From: Duncaniella freteri
Lineage (GTDB): Bacteria > Bacteroidota > Bacteroidia > Bacteroidales > Muribaculaceae
NCBI RefSeq assembly: GCF_004766125.1
Contig: NZ_SJSA01000001.1
Span: 2,207,963-2,271,962 of the forward strand
DNA length: 64,000 bases
Reading direction: 5' to 3'
The notes under the pieces are model-generated. The model did no database searches and was not told the origin of the DNA. It was given only the letters and a program-made list of their open reading frames with translations. The stretch's first letter is position 1. Every line of letters starts with the position of its first letter. The translations under genes and the position numbers were made by a program. Below are positions 46,418 to 54,533 of the stretch, in pieces.

Positions 46418-47016
46418 TGCTTAATTTTTTCGTTTTCGTAATCACTGCGCTTTGTCAGCAAAAGGGTGTCGGCGCTCCAGTCGGCAGCGGCAGTTTTAAG
46501 AGCTGCGCCGCCGTCCTGAGCAACAGGGACCCAACCGGCCATAATACCCTTTAACTTGTTAATCTCGTTTTCGATTGTGTTAAGCCGCTTTGTGAGGTCG
46601 TCGATTTTAACAAGGCCGTTGAGTTTGCCACCGTTAAAAATTATATTGTCGGCGTTGATGTTGGCGGACATATTGGCGGTTTTAATACGGCAGCCGTCAG
46701 CGTCCATGACGGCGGAGGTGTCACCGATGACGACTTCGGCCTGTTTTATTTTCTCAGTGCTCAGAACCACCCCGGCGGCACCGTCTGCGACGAAGCCGAC
46801 AATAACAAAACTGCCAACTTCCGGATAAAGCCAAAAGCCGTAATTCGCGCCCTGATTTGCTTGTAGATTGACACCGAGCAACGGGGCGCCCTCATTAAGC
46901 GGGGTGCAGTCGATTGTGCGGGCTTTTTCGTCCACGGCGTCCACGGTGCAGACCAGCGCGACAGTCTCGCCGTCGGTCTTTGCCAGTTCTCTGATGATAT
47001 TTCGTAAATCTGCCAT
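46414..47016 (-). CDS. Baseplate spike-like protein (gpV/gp45-like)
   Basis: A 200-residue protein with an N-terminal OB-fold-like region (VALVCTVDAVDEKARTIDCT, then YPEVGSFVIVGFVADGAAGV), a short beta-helix-like middle (ANMSANINADNIIFNGGKL) and a C-terminal coiled coil (LTKRLNTIENEINKLKG). This order matches the trimeric puncturing spike of contractile tails, though the iron-binding tip motif HxH is not evident. Confidence 0.65.
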   Translation of the reverse strand: MADLRNIIRELAKTDGETVALVCTVDAVDEKARTIDCTPLNEGAPLLGVNLQANQGANYGFWLYPEVGSFVIVGFVADGAAGVVLSTEKIKQAEVVIGDTSAVMDADGCRIKTANMSANINADNIIFNGGKLNGLVKIDDLTKRLNTIENEINKLKGIMAGWVPVAQDGGAALKTAAADWSADTLLLTKRSDYENEKIKQ

Positions 47017-47026
47017 AACTGTTTAT

Positions 47027-47983
47027 TTAGTCGCCGACACGCAGCCCGAGCGTTATTTCCTGACGGTAGCCGGACGTGCCGTATTTAATTACATTCTTTT
47101 TGACCTGATAGACTCCGGCTTTTTTGCCGTCGATAATTAGCCCGATAGCGTCGAGGCAGTCAACAAGCGAAGCCCCGAAAGTCGTAAAAGAGCCGGTGAG
47201 GCCGTCGCGTTTAAGGCGTTTAATTTCCTGTTCGGCCCACGCCTTTAACTCGCTTTCGGTTTTGTTGTAGGTGTGGAGCGTGCGGTGTTCGCCGTCGGCG
47301 TCGCCGACCTCAACTTTGATTTTTTTATTATCCGGCATAAGGCTGACCGCCTTAACGCGCAGGCGCATATTTTCAGCCTTTTGCTGCTGGAGGCTCTGGT
47401 CTGAAATGATGTTAAGCCCGGAGCGGAACACTTGCGAGGGAGTACTGTCGCGGTCAAAGAGCACGCCACAGTAAAGAACCGGCTCGCCGTTCTCATATCG
47501 GAAAAATGAGCGGATGCCCTGTTCTGATAATCTTCCGAGCAAAGCGGCCACAGTGTCAGCGGTGACACGATAAGCACCGAGCGACTGTTCGCCCATAACA
47601 TTGAGCCGGTAAGTTATGCCCTGATCCTTAAGAAGCGTTTCAATAGTAACAGAGCGGTAGGCTTTTTTCTGTGCCGGCATTTGTTTGAGTTTGAACATAT
47701 CATCCTCGCAGGTAATGACAACCGGAGTTTTGAAGCCTACGTCACGGACATAACCCACAAAAGCAAGCTGTAAATTACCGTTATATCCCAGATAAATACG
47801 CACGGAGTCGCCACGATGCACAGGAATTTCAGCCGAGCCGTTCCACTTCATTTTTTTAGGGAGTGTTATTTTGGCTTCGGCTGTGAGCTTCTCAGTGTCG
47901 CGTACAATCTCCACCGCCGAGACAAAGCCGATGTCCCAGCAGCGCTCGCCGGTTATCTCAATTTTAGCACACAGCTTAAACAT
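47027..47983 (-). CDS. Baseplate hub protein (gpD/gp44-like)
   Basis: A 318-residue protein with the late-control-D/hub pattern: VHRGDSVRIYLGYNGNLQLA followed by FVGYVRDV in the N-terminal half, SVTIETLLKDQGITYRLNV (the hub's second domain), and SFFRYENGEPVLYCG near the middle. The hub sits at the bottom of the tail tube and holds the spike. It is the only hub gene in the window, although most of the tail is encoded in the other operon. Confidence 0.7.
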   Translation of the reverse strand: MFKLCAKIEITGERCWDIGFVSAVEIVRDTEKLTAEAKITLPKKMKWNGSAEIPVHRGDSVRIYLGYNGNLQLAFVGYVRDVGFKTPVVITCEDDMFKLKQMPAQKKAYRSVTIETLLKDQGITYRLNVMGEQSLGAYRVTADTVAALLGRLSEQGIRSFFRYENGEPVLYCGVLFDRDSTPSQVFRSGLNIISDQSLQQQKAENMRLRVKAVSLMPDNKKIKVEVGDADGEHRTLHTYNKTESELKAWAEQEIKRLKRDGLTGSFTTFGASLVDCLDAIGLIIDGKKAGVYQVKKNVIKYGTSGYRQEITLGLRVGD

Positions 47984-48008
47984 GGGTTAAACGGTATTTA
48001 ACGGGTGT

Positions 48009-48425
48009 TTAATAGTCGTATCTGTTTGGTTTCATAGAGCCGTAGCGCACCGGGTTGCGTGCGTCGTCCCCGTCCTCACTCTCATAGAGAGGTAAGTCGG
48101 GGGAGGCTTTGCCGGCTTGAATATCGCGAAGCCATTTGATAGCGTCGTTATAGAGACATTCCCGGCGTTCGTGTCCCATATTCTGAGGGAGACGGTGAAC
48201 CATTAGCCAAAGGGAAATATTTACGGCGCACTGTACGAGCATAGCGTTACGCTCTGAGCCCTCAGAAGCAAATACCCGGGTCATATCGTAGCGATAACGC
48301 AGATAAGAACCGATTTGCTCCAGGGCGGCGGCTTCGGCGGTCAGGCGTGTTTCTTCGTTCTGTGTTATCTGCTTGAGCTCGTATTCGTCGCACACGCCCC
48401 GGTAGTCGTCAAGAGTCAGGAACAT
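48009..48425 (-). CDS. Mu gp36-like protein (DUF1320)
   Basis: A 138-residue helical protein: FLTLDDYRGVCDEYELKQIT at the start, AEAAALEQIGSYLRYRYDMT, then AVNISLWLMVHRLPQNM and a C-terminal GSMKPNRYDY. This fits the DUF1320/gp36 family, small head-tail connector-type proteins of Mu-like phages. It overlaps the preceding gene by 10 bp. Confidence 0.75.
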   Translation of the reverse strand: MFLTLDDYRGVCDEYELKQITQNEETRLTAEAAALEQIGSYLRYRYDMTRVFASEGSERNAMLVQCAVNISLWLMVHRLPQNMGHERRECLYNDAIKWLRDIQAGKASPDLPLYESEDGDDARNPVRYGSMKPNRYDY

Positions 48426-48673
48426 AGGCCGGAAGTTTTGGGCATAGCTTCATAAATTGCAATTTCGCGGGCTTTTTCGGCAGTCAGGCCGGGGAGGCGC
48501 TTTTGCCGGATCATTTTTTTAACGCCCTGCATAGATACGCAGACCGGGCGCCCATGAAGCACAAGCACCAGGAATTTTTTACGGTGGAGGTCAGCGGAGC
48601 GCTGAGCTTCACGGATCGCGCGTTTTTTGCGCCAGTCGAACAGGAGGGCGCGGAAGTATTCAAATATTACCAT
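48416..48673 (-). CDS. Small basic phage protein
   Basis: An 85-residue basic protein (FEYFRALLFDWRKKRAIREA; KKMIRQKRLPGLTAEKAREI) between terminase and gp36-like genes, overlapping both by a few bases. Family not recognised. Tight overlaps on both sides support it being translated. Confidence 0.55.
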   Translation of the reverse strand: MVIFEYFRALLFDWRKKRAIREAQRSADLHRKKFLVLVLHGRPVCVSMQGVKKMIRQKRLPGLTAEKAREIAIYEAMPKTSGLCS

Positions 48674-50214
48674 GATACATTTTTTGCGTTAGGTCGCAAC
48701 CCTATTGAAGTGGATGAAACAATTTTCTTTTGTCGGGTATCTCTCTGTAAAATCCATATAGCGCCCTCGTCGGCGTCCGGTGCGTCGTCGTGTCCGCGCA
48801 TACCCTTTTCAAATGCGAGGGTCTGGTCGATGCCGGCGAGCATATCGGGGTCGTCTCGCTGGCTCTCGTCGTAATAGACGAACCCACGCTCCCACAGTGG
48901 CGAAACAGCTTCAACGCGCTGGAACTTGTCAGGCTTTTTGCGCTTGTCGCCGGTCATTGGGAGCTGGTAGCCGCGAAGTTCACCCTCTCGCATAAATTCA
49001 TCGAGGATGGTGTCCTGCATAAAATTCGCCTCCATGTACCAGCGCACGGCGATACCCTGAGCGCGCGCCCATTCGTAAAGGTCGTAACACCAGCGTACCA
49101 TTTCGGCAACGGAGCACTGACGGACAAAAGCACGGAGGTGCCAGAGCTGAGTCCCGGCTTTCCCCCAGAGTTTCGCCGCCTTAAAGTCATTTTTGTTTGA
49201 GCCTTTGAAACTGGGGTCGATATAAAGCACAATTTCCGAGAACTTAGACCAGGCAGGGCGCTTACCCCAGCGGATCCACTCGTTGCGGAACACTGCACCC
49301 TCAATTATCGGGTTATTCATGTATTCTTTTTGAAATGCACGATAACCGGCGACGTCGGCAATTGCCTGCACTTCCTCCGGGGTCCATTTGGCAGCCCAGG
49401 AAATATCGCCGTTTTTGTCGTAGATGTTTACACGGGTAACGTGTACGCTCTTAATATCGCACCACTTCGCCAGCACTGAATTTTTGGCAATCATATTACC
49501 GACCATAAAGAAGCGGCCGCGCCCACCGTCGAGAGTACCGAACAGAGCCGAGCGCACCCAGTCGAACAGCTTAGAGACACGCGCCGGACTTTCCACCAGT
49601 TCGTCGTCGTCGAGGTCGTCAATAACGATGTAATCCGGACGGTGTGAGCGGTAGCGCAGACCACGCGGAGACTGACCGCGACCACGGGCAAAAAATGCGA
49701 CTTCCGTCTGCGTTACAAATTCTCCCTCCTCCCAGGATCCGGCGTTGTACTGTTCCCCGAAATCGGCAATATAACGCTGGTTGTACTGTAACTCCGCCTG
49801 AATGTCACCCAACAGAGTTTTAGCGTTATCCTCAGACTTGCCGACGATGACCATAACGTTAATTTCGCGGCGTTCCTGACACATTAGCCACATAGGGACA
49901 AATACGTCCATATTGGTAGACTTAGCCGCACCACGATGCCAGACAAAACCGGCTTTGAGGTTTCGGTTGGCTTTTATCTTATTGGCCGCGTCAATGTGGA
50001 ATTTAGCGCAAGGGGTAGCTTTCCCGGTTTCGGGGTTAATAGTCCAGTGTGGGAAATAGTAATCAACGAAAGCGGTATAATCAGAGCGCAGCCGGGCAAT
50101 GCGCGCGAGACGCTGTGCCGGCGATTCTATGATGTTAATGGAAGTGGCAGCCTGCACCGTTTCGCAGTGCTGTTTCCATTCCTCAATCGCTTTTTTTAAT
50201 TCCGCTTTTGTCAT
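48667..50214 (-). CDS. Terminase large subunit (Mu gp28-like)
   Basis: A 515-residue packaging motor. ATPase domain: Walker A-like VWHRGAAKST and Walker B YIVIDDLDDDE. C-terminal RNase H-like nuclease: first Asp in VLYIDPSFKGSNKNDF, further acidic residues in MEANFMQDTILDEF and DDAPDADEGAI. It cuts the phage genome from flanking host DNA and pumps it into the prohead. It starts three bases after the small subunit. Confidence 0.9.
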   Translation of the reverse strand: MTKAELKKAIEEWKQHCETVQAATSINIIESPAQRLARIARLRSDYTAFVDYYFPHWTINPETGKATPCAKFHIDAANKIKANRNLKAGFVWHRGAAKSTNMDVFVPMWLMCQERREINVMVIVGKSEDNAKTLLGDIQAELQYNQRYIADFGEQYNAGSWEEGEFVTQTEVAFFARGRGQSPRGLRYRSHRPDYIVIDDLDDDELVESPARVSKLFDWVRSALFGTLDGGRGRFFMVGNMIAKNSVLAKWCDIKSVHVTRVNIYDKNGDISWAAKWTPEEVQAIADVAGYRAFQKEYMNNPIIEGAVFRNEWIRWGKRPAWSKFSEIVLYIDPSFKGSNKNDFKAAKLWGKAGTQLWHLRAFVRQCSVAEMVRWCYDLYEWARAQGIAVRWYMEANFMQDTILDEFMREGELRGYQLPMTGDKRKKPDKFQRVEAVSPLWERGFVYYDESQRDDPDMLAGIDQTLAFEKGMRGHDDAPDADEGAIWILQRDTRQKKIVSSTSIGLRPNAKNVSW

Positions 50215-50217
50215 ACT

Positions 50218-50694
50218 TTAGAAAGACTCTTTTAATTTTTCAGAGATGAAAAGGTCGTGATAATGGTTAATGGTTTTGAGCAGTTCCGGGGTGACATTCG
50301 GGTCGAAGCTCATACGATATTGCAGCCATTTGCTGAAAGCCATAAATACCTCTATAATGTCAACCACGGAAGTTTTTTTGTCGAGGCGTTCAACAGTGGC
50401 GGCAAACTTCACAAGTTTGTCAGCGCTGGCGGCTGTTTTCTCCGGGCTGGGGTCATTTGCCAAATCCTCCAGTAACACATTTATGGAGTTAAAAATTTTA
50501 TTAACCAGTTCCTGTCTCGTAATGTTGGCGGCGGCTCGTGCCTGTTCCCAGCCACCCTCCGCAACCCATTTTGTGACAGTCTGAGCAGATACGCCGACTT
50601 TTTCAGCAATAGACTTCTGAGGCTCCCCCTGCATATATAGGAGGCGCGCGTGTTCGCGTTGCTGTTCGCGTTCCTTTTTGGTTTTAGTTGCCAT
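50218..50694 (-). CDS. Terminase small subunit (DUF1804-like)
   Basis: A 158-residue protein with an N-terminal helix-turn-helix (LYMQGEPQKSIAEKVGVSAQ, then TVTKWVAEGGW) and a helical oligomerisation region. It is the first gene of the leftward late operon and precedes the large terminase, so it should recognise the phage end for packaging. Its start lies about 130 bp from the divergent promoter region. Confidence 0.77.
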   Translation of the reverse strand: MATKTKKEREQQREHARLLYMQGEPQKSIAEKVGVSAQTVTKWVAEGGWEQARAAANITRQELVNKIFNSINVLLEDLANDPSPEKTAASADKLVKFAATVERLDKKTSVVDIIEVFMAFSKWLQYRMSFDPNVTPELLKTINHYHDLFISEKLKESF

Positions 50695-50769
50695 TCATAA
50701 TAAACCGAGAATTTAAGTTAACACCCACACTGCGGGGGCGTTTTCGATATTTCGCATTATCGGCGGCAC

Positions 50770-50800
50770 CTCAGCATAGCAGGAGTAAACTCCGCTCTGC
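50770..50800 (-). repeat. Covarying hairpin repeat, copy A
   Basis: On the minus strand this 31-bp sequence matches 27 of 31 bases with the plus-strand copy at 53989-54019. Both contain a small hairpin: GGAGT-TT-ACTCC here, GGAGC-TT-GCTCC in the other. The stem is kept by a compensatory base-pair change. Here it lies in the leader of the leftward late mRNA. Confidence 0.6.
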
Positions 50801-50825
50801 GTTCGGTTTGCACGATAATTCACAC

Positions 50826-50918
50826 TGCAAAGTTGGGGTAAAAAAGTGCTATGGTAAAAAAGAGTGTAAAACTTTTACACTCTTTTTGTTAGGGTTGTGA
50901 ACAATGCTCAACTTTGCA
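50826..50918. promoter_or_regulatory. Divergent late promoters around a palindrome
   Basis: CAACTTTGCA occurs rightward at 50909-50918 and leftward at 50826-50835. The midpoint of the pair is 50872, which is also the centre of a perfect 31-bp palindrome (50857-50887; arms begin AAAAAGAGTGTAAAA). On each side CTTTTT lies about 20 bp before CAACTTTG, giving -33/-7-like promoters in both directions. The palindrome therefore looks like a shared operator for a late regulator, though it could also form a terminator hairpin. Confidence 0.6.
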
Positions 50919-50969
50919 CCGCTGAACGACTTAAATACATTCTTTGCATAGCAAAGCGGCAAGCCGATT

Positions 50970-51045
50970 AGCGGAGTAGAGCAGCCGGTAGCTCATTGGG
51001 CTCATTCCCCAAAGGTCGCAGGTTCGAGTCCTGCCTCCGCCACCA
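50970..51045 (+). tRNA. Initiator-type tRNA-Met (CAU) encoded by the prophage
   Basis: A complete cloverleaf: acceptor 50970-50976 with 51035-51041, D arm GAGC/GCTC, anticodon stem TTGGG/CCCAA with loop CTCATTC (anticodon CAT), T arm GCAGG/CCTGC with loop TTCGAGT, discriminator A and encoded CCA. Initiator features are an A-C mismatch at the first acceptor pair and three stacked G-C pairs next to the anticodon loop; the D-arm and variable-loop text (GAGCAGCC, AGGTCG) match bacterial fMet tRNA. U at position 37 and C at 38 are unusual. It is the first gene after the rightward late promoter. Confidence 0.85.
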
Positions 51046-51200
51046 AGGTAAAAAAGATTAGGACAACCGCCCCGGGCACAGGGGACACACCCACCACCTC
51101 CGGACCAAGCCCCTAAGTGCCCCGGGCATTTTCTTTGCGAGAGTTAATATTTTAAAATACAAAGCGTGGCAAGCACGATAAGTGAAACGAGACAACTACA

Positions 51201-52211
51201 ATGAAAGAAGTAATAATCTCAACTGAGGCAGTAAACAGCTACGGCACGCGTGTGCTGACTTCGGGCATAGACCTGGAGCAGTTCAAGCGCAACCCGGTTT
51301 TGCTATGGATGCACCGCCGTGCTTTCGACGGTCAGTCAATGCCTATCGGCAAAATTGACAACCTCAGAGTTGAGGAGGGGAAGCTGATAGGCACCCCGAT
51401 ATTTGACCAAAACGATGAATTTGCCCGGAAGATAGAGAGCAAATGGGAAAGCGGATTTTTGCGCATGGCTTCGGCAGCCCTGGAGCCTACCGAAGTGAAC
51501 CCAGACCCGGCTTTAGCATTGGAAGGGCAGACACGTGCAACGGTGACACGGTGCAAACTTATCGAGGTTAGCATTGTGGATATTGGCGGCAATGATGAAG
51601 CCCTGCAACTCTGTGGAGCAGACGGCAAGCAGTTGAAGCTCGCCGCCGGTGAGGATGCCCCGACACTTCCGCTCTTGAAACTGAACGAACCCAAGCCCGC
51701 GCCGGAGAATGAACCCGGCGAGGGGGAGGAAATCAATAACAATAATAAAATAATAAAAACAGCGATGAACAAAGACCAGTTAATCCTCTTAGGACTTCCC
51801 GAGGATGCGTCCGACGAGCAGGTAACAGCCGCGCTCCAGCTGATGAAAACCAAGGCGGACAGCGCCGAAACTTTGCAGCTTGCGTCCGTAACTCAGTACG
51901 TGGATCAGGCTATTGCCGACAGAAAGATTTTAGCGGCGCAGCGTGAACATTACATTAAGCTCGGTAAAGCCGCCGGCGCAGAAATGCTCGCAGACACATT
52001 CAAGGCTATGCCCGGACAGCAGAAGCCCACCGACACACTGAACCTGAACAAACAGAGTGCCCCCGGTGCAGGTGAACAGCCTAAGAAATACACCAAGTTA
52101 AGCGAAGTGCCGCAGAGCGAACTCATTGCACTCCGCAAAGACCAGCCCGCGGAATATATGCGCCTGTATAAAGAAGAGTACGGCGTAGACTGCCCGCCCC
52201 TAAGCGAATAA
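51201..52211 (+). CDS. Prohead protease/scaffold fusion
   Basis: A 336-residue protein. Residues 1-150 follow a prohead-protease-like plan (GIDLEQFKRNPVLLWMHRRA, then RCKLIEVSIVDIGGNDEAL). The acidic linker NEPGEGEEINNNN separates this from a helical scaffold-like C-terminus (SDEQVTAALQLMKTKADSAE). It should help capsid assembly and then cleave itself or the scaffold. It lies directly upstream of the capsid gene. Confidence 0.75.
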   Translation: MKEVIISTEAVNSYGTRVLTSGIDLEQFKRNPVLLWMHRRAFDGQSMPIGKIDNLRVEEGKLIGTPIFDQNDEFARKIESKWESGFLRMASAALEPTEVNPDPALALEGQTRATVTRCKLIEVSIVDIGGNDEALQLCGADGKQLKLAAGEDAPTLPLLKLNEPKPAPENEPGEGEEINNNNKIIKTAMNKDQLILLGLPEDASDEQVTAALQLMKTKADSAETLQLASVTQYVDQAIADRKILAAQREHYIKLGKAAGAEMLADTFKAMPGQQKPTDTLNLNKQSAPGAGEQPKKYTKLSEVPQSELIALRKDQPAEYMRLYKEEYGVDCPPLSE

Positions 52212-52242
52212 ATAAACCCTATAAACACAATCAACAACAGCA

Positions 52243-53325
52243 ATGAAATCGAAAAGCAATTTTTTTAAGAAGCTGCTCGGCATAGTCAGCTGCATGATTA
52301 TGGCCGTTGCGTTCAATGCCGCCGCCGGCGCTACCTGTGCTGTGGCAATCGGCTGCGCCCCTGAAACCGGAGCAATCGCCGGCAATGTTCTGGCACTTGC
52401 ATTAGGTCAGGCAGCCCCCGCGGGTTCATTCCGTGCCGGTGTCCTCAAAGAGATATGGACCGGTGAGCAGATCAAACAGTTCCGCACCGCCCTGGAGTCG
52501 TGGGGCTGGCTTGCAAGAATCCGCAGTTATAACCAGTATGTAAATAACGACGTTATCCACTTCGTTGAAATCGGCGGTGACCCCACGGTGCTTGTAAATA
52601 ATACCACCTACCCAATTCCTGTTACTGCTCTGGAGGATGCGGACAAGCCTGTGAGTCTTGACAAGTTCACAACCGAGGCAACCCCTGTGACCAATGATGA
52701 GCTGCACGCTATCAGTTACGACAAAATGGCAAGCGTTCAGGAACGCCACCGCGATGTATTGGTCGAGGCGTTCGGTCAGCGTGCAATACACGCCATTGCC
52801 CCGGATGAGAATAAAACCGGCGTGCCTGTGCTTTTCACTACCGGCGAAGCTGTAGAGGGTCGCAAGCTCATGACTTCGGCTGACCTTTTGGCAGTCAAAA
52901 GGAGCTTTGACAAAATGGGTATACCCAAGCAGGATCGCGTGCTGGTGCTCTGTTCCGACCATGTGAACGACCTGCTCCAGACAGAGCAGCGTTTCAAAGA
53001 CCATTACAACATTAACCAGACCGAGGGCAAAATCGGCCGCCTGTATGGTTTTGACATTTACGAATATGACGGCACACCCTATTACAACTCGGCAGGTAAA
53101 AAACTTGCATGGGGTGCTGTTCCCGGTGCGACCGACTCGCAGAGCTCCGTTGCGTTCTATGCCGGCAGAATGATGAAAGCCGCAGGCTCAACAACATTCT
53201 ACTGGAGTAAAGCCGAGAACGACCCTCAGAACCACCGCAACCTCGTTAACTTTGACCAGTACGGCATTTGTCTGCCTTTGTCTGAGACCAATTGTCGTAT
53301 GGCAATAGTCAGCGCAAAAGCGTAA
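52243..53325 (+). CDS. Major capsid protein with signal-like N-terminus
   Basis: A 360-residue protein in the capsid position, after the protease and before lysis and tail genes. Residues 60-360 look like a Mu-type major head protein (LVNFDQYGICLPLSETNCRM near the end). The first 30 residues (KKLLGIVSCMIMAVAFNAAA) look like a signal peptide, odd for a cytoplasmic capsid protein; it could be a delta-like domain removed by the protease. Capsid identity rests on context and size. Confidence 0.7.
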   Translation: MKSKSNFFKKLLGIVSCMIMAVAFNAAAGATCAVAIGCAPETGAIAGNVLALALGQAAPAGSFRAGVLKEIWTGEQIKQFRTALESWGWLARIRSYNQYVNNDVIHFVEIGGDPTVLVNNTTYPIPVTALEDADKPVSLDKFTTEATPVTNDELHAISYDKMASVQERHRDVLVEAFGQRAIHAIAPDENKTGVPVLFTTGEAVEGRKLMTSADLLAVKRSFDKMGIPKQDRVLVLCSDHVNDLLQTEQRFKDHYNINQTEGKIGRLYGFDIYEYDGTPYYNSAGKKLAWGAVPGATDSQSSVAFYAGRMMKAAGSTTFYWSKAENDPQNHRNLVNFDQYGICLPLSETNCRMAIVSAKA

Positions 53326-53332
53326 AAAACCT

Positions 53333-53962
53333 ATGGCTACACTGAAACAAGGAAGCAGAGGCGCGGAGGTAAAAGCCCTGCAACAGCGGTTAAACCTCAT
53401 ACCTGACGGTATTTTCGGACCGTTGACCGAGGAAGCCGTCAAAGAGTTTCAGAAGCGTAAGGGGTTAACGGCTGACGGAATAGCCGGAGCGCAGACACTT
53501 GCAGCTATGGGCGCGACACCCGGAAAGCGCAAGGTCGATGAAATCATTCTGCACTATACGGCAACGCCGGAGGGTGAGGAGTTTTCAAATACCCGGATAA
53601 AAGCAAGCCATTTGGCGCGTGGCTTTTCTGATATAGGCTACCACTATGTTATCGGACTAAACGGGGAAATCCGCCCCGGGCGGTCCGAGGCAGTGGCCGG
53701 AGCGCATTGCACCGGACATAATACGCGGTCAATCGGTGTGTGTTACGTTGGCGGATGTCCGCCACGTAAGACCCCGAATTGGCAAAATATCGGGAAGGAC
53801 ACACGAACCCCGGCACAAGAGGCTACGCTTGTAAAGTTGGTTAAAGAACTTCTCAAGAAATACCCCGGCGCTACTGTTCACGGTCATAACGAATTTGCTA
53901 ATAAACCGTGCCCCGGCTTCGATGTAAAAAAATGGCTCACAAAAGTGGGTATTAAACAGTAA
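53333..53962 (+). CDS. Endolysin: peptidoglycan-binding plus amidase
   Basis: A 209-residue lysin. Residues 5-60 are a PG_binding_1 domain (GSRGAEVKALQQRLNLIPDG, then FGPLTEEAVKEFQ). The rest is an N-acetylmuramoyl-L-alanine amidase of the T7-lysozyme/PGRP fold, with zinc ligands His in IILHYTAT, His in HGHNEF and Cys in NKPCPGF, and the IGYHYVIGLNGEI strand. It cuts peptidoglycan at the end of the lytic cycle. Confidence 0.88.
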   Translation: MATLKQGSRGAEVKALQQRLNLIPDGIFGPLTEEAVKEFQKRKGLTADGIAGAQTLAAMGATPGKRKVDEIILHYTATPEGEEFSNTRIKASHLARGFSDIGYHYVIGLNGEIRPGRSEAVAGAHCTGHNTRSIGVCYVGGCPPRKTPNWQNIGKDTRTPAQEATLVKLVKELLKKYPGATVHGHNEFANKPCPGFDVKKWLTKVGIKQ

Positions 53963-53966
53963 CAAT

Positions 53967-54047
53967 ATGAATTGTCGTGCCAGTGAGAGCAGAGCGGAGC
54001 TTGCTCCGGCTATGCCGAGCGCAGCCGACAAAGCATTGGAACAATGA
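53967..54047 (+). CDS. Possible 26-residue leader peptide containing hairpin repeat
   Basis: A short frame from ATG 53967 to TGA 54045-54047, one base before the next gene's ATG. It contains the hairpin repeat copy at 53989-54019. It may be a translated coupling leader or just spacer. Confidence 0.25.
   Translation: MNCRASESRAELAPAMPSAADKALEQ
53989..54019 (+). repeat. Covarying hairpin repeat, copy B
   Basis: Partner of the minus-strand copy at 50770-50800, 27 of 31 bases identical, with stem CGGAGC/GCTCCG. Located between endolysin and the spanin-like genes. Confidence 0.6.
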
Positions 54048-54533
54048 ATGAGCGGCGAAATAATAACAATCATAGTATCGGCGCTTGTTGCGGCGGTATC
54101 TGGTCCCGTAGGGGCATGGGTTGGCCGCAAACTGGAGCGCACTAAATACCGCATTGAACTTAAGACGCTGAGGGCTGAAATGAATAATAAGCTCGCAGAG
54201 GTCAAAAGCAATGAGCTTGAAAACGTGCGAAAGGCTGCGGACATACTGATGGAAAGTATTGTGCCGCCGCTCAAAGCCGAAATAACTAACTTACGCAAAG
54301 ATGTGCAAAGACTCAACAACGCACTGGAGCGCATTTGGGGCTGTCGTCATATTGATAGCTGCCCTGTCAAATTCGAGCTGCTGCTCACACCGAAAGGTCG
54401 CGGAGCACACCAGGACGGAAACAACGGAGCATGTGACGACGAGCGCCAAAGGTTGCGAGGTGCACACCCAACACCAAGAGGCGACCCTGACGAGGGAGAC
54501 CCAAACCCGGGGGCTGACGGTTACGGAGATTGA
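54048..54533 (+). CDS. Membrane-anchored coiled-coil protein (inner spanin/holin candidate)
   Basis: A 161-residue protein with one N-terminal membrane helix (IITIIVSALVAAVSGPVGAW, residues 5-24) and a long coiled coil (LRAEMNNKLAEVKSNELENV onward). The C-terminal 50 residues are proline/glycine-rich and overlap another gene in a different frame. Position after the endolysin and overlap with a lipoprotein gene resemble the inner-spanin/outer-spanin arrangement; a holin role is also possible. Confidence 0.6.
   Translation: MSGEIITIIVSALVAAVSGPVGAWVGRKLERTKYRIELKTLRAEMNNKLAEVKSNELENVRKAADILMESIVPPLKAEITNLRKDVQRLNNALERIWGCRHIDSCPVKFELLLTPKGRGAHQDGNNGACDDERQRLRGAHPTPRGDPDEGDPNPGADGYGD

Noticed and set aside
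50857..50887. Simple terminator
   Set aside because: It could fold as one, but it lies exactly midway between two divergent promoter-like boxes and not at a gene end, so a regulatory palindrome fits better.
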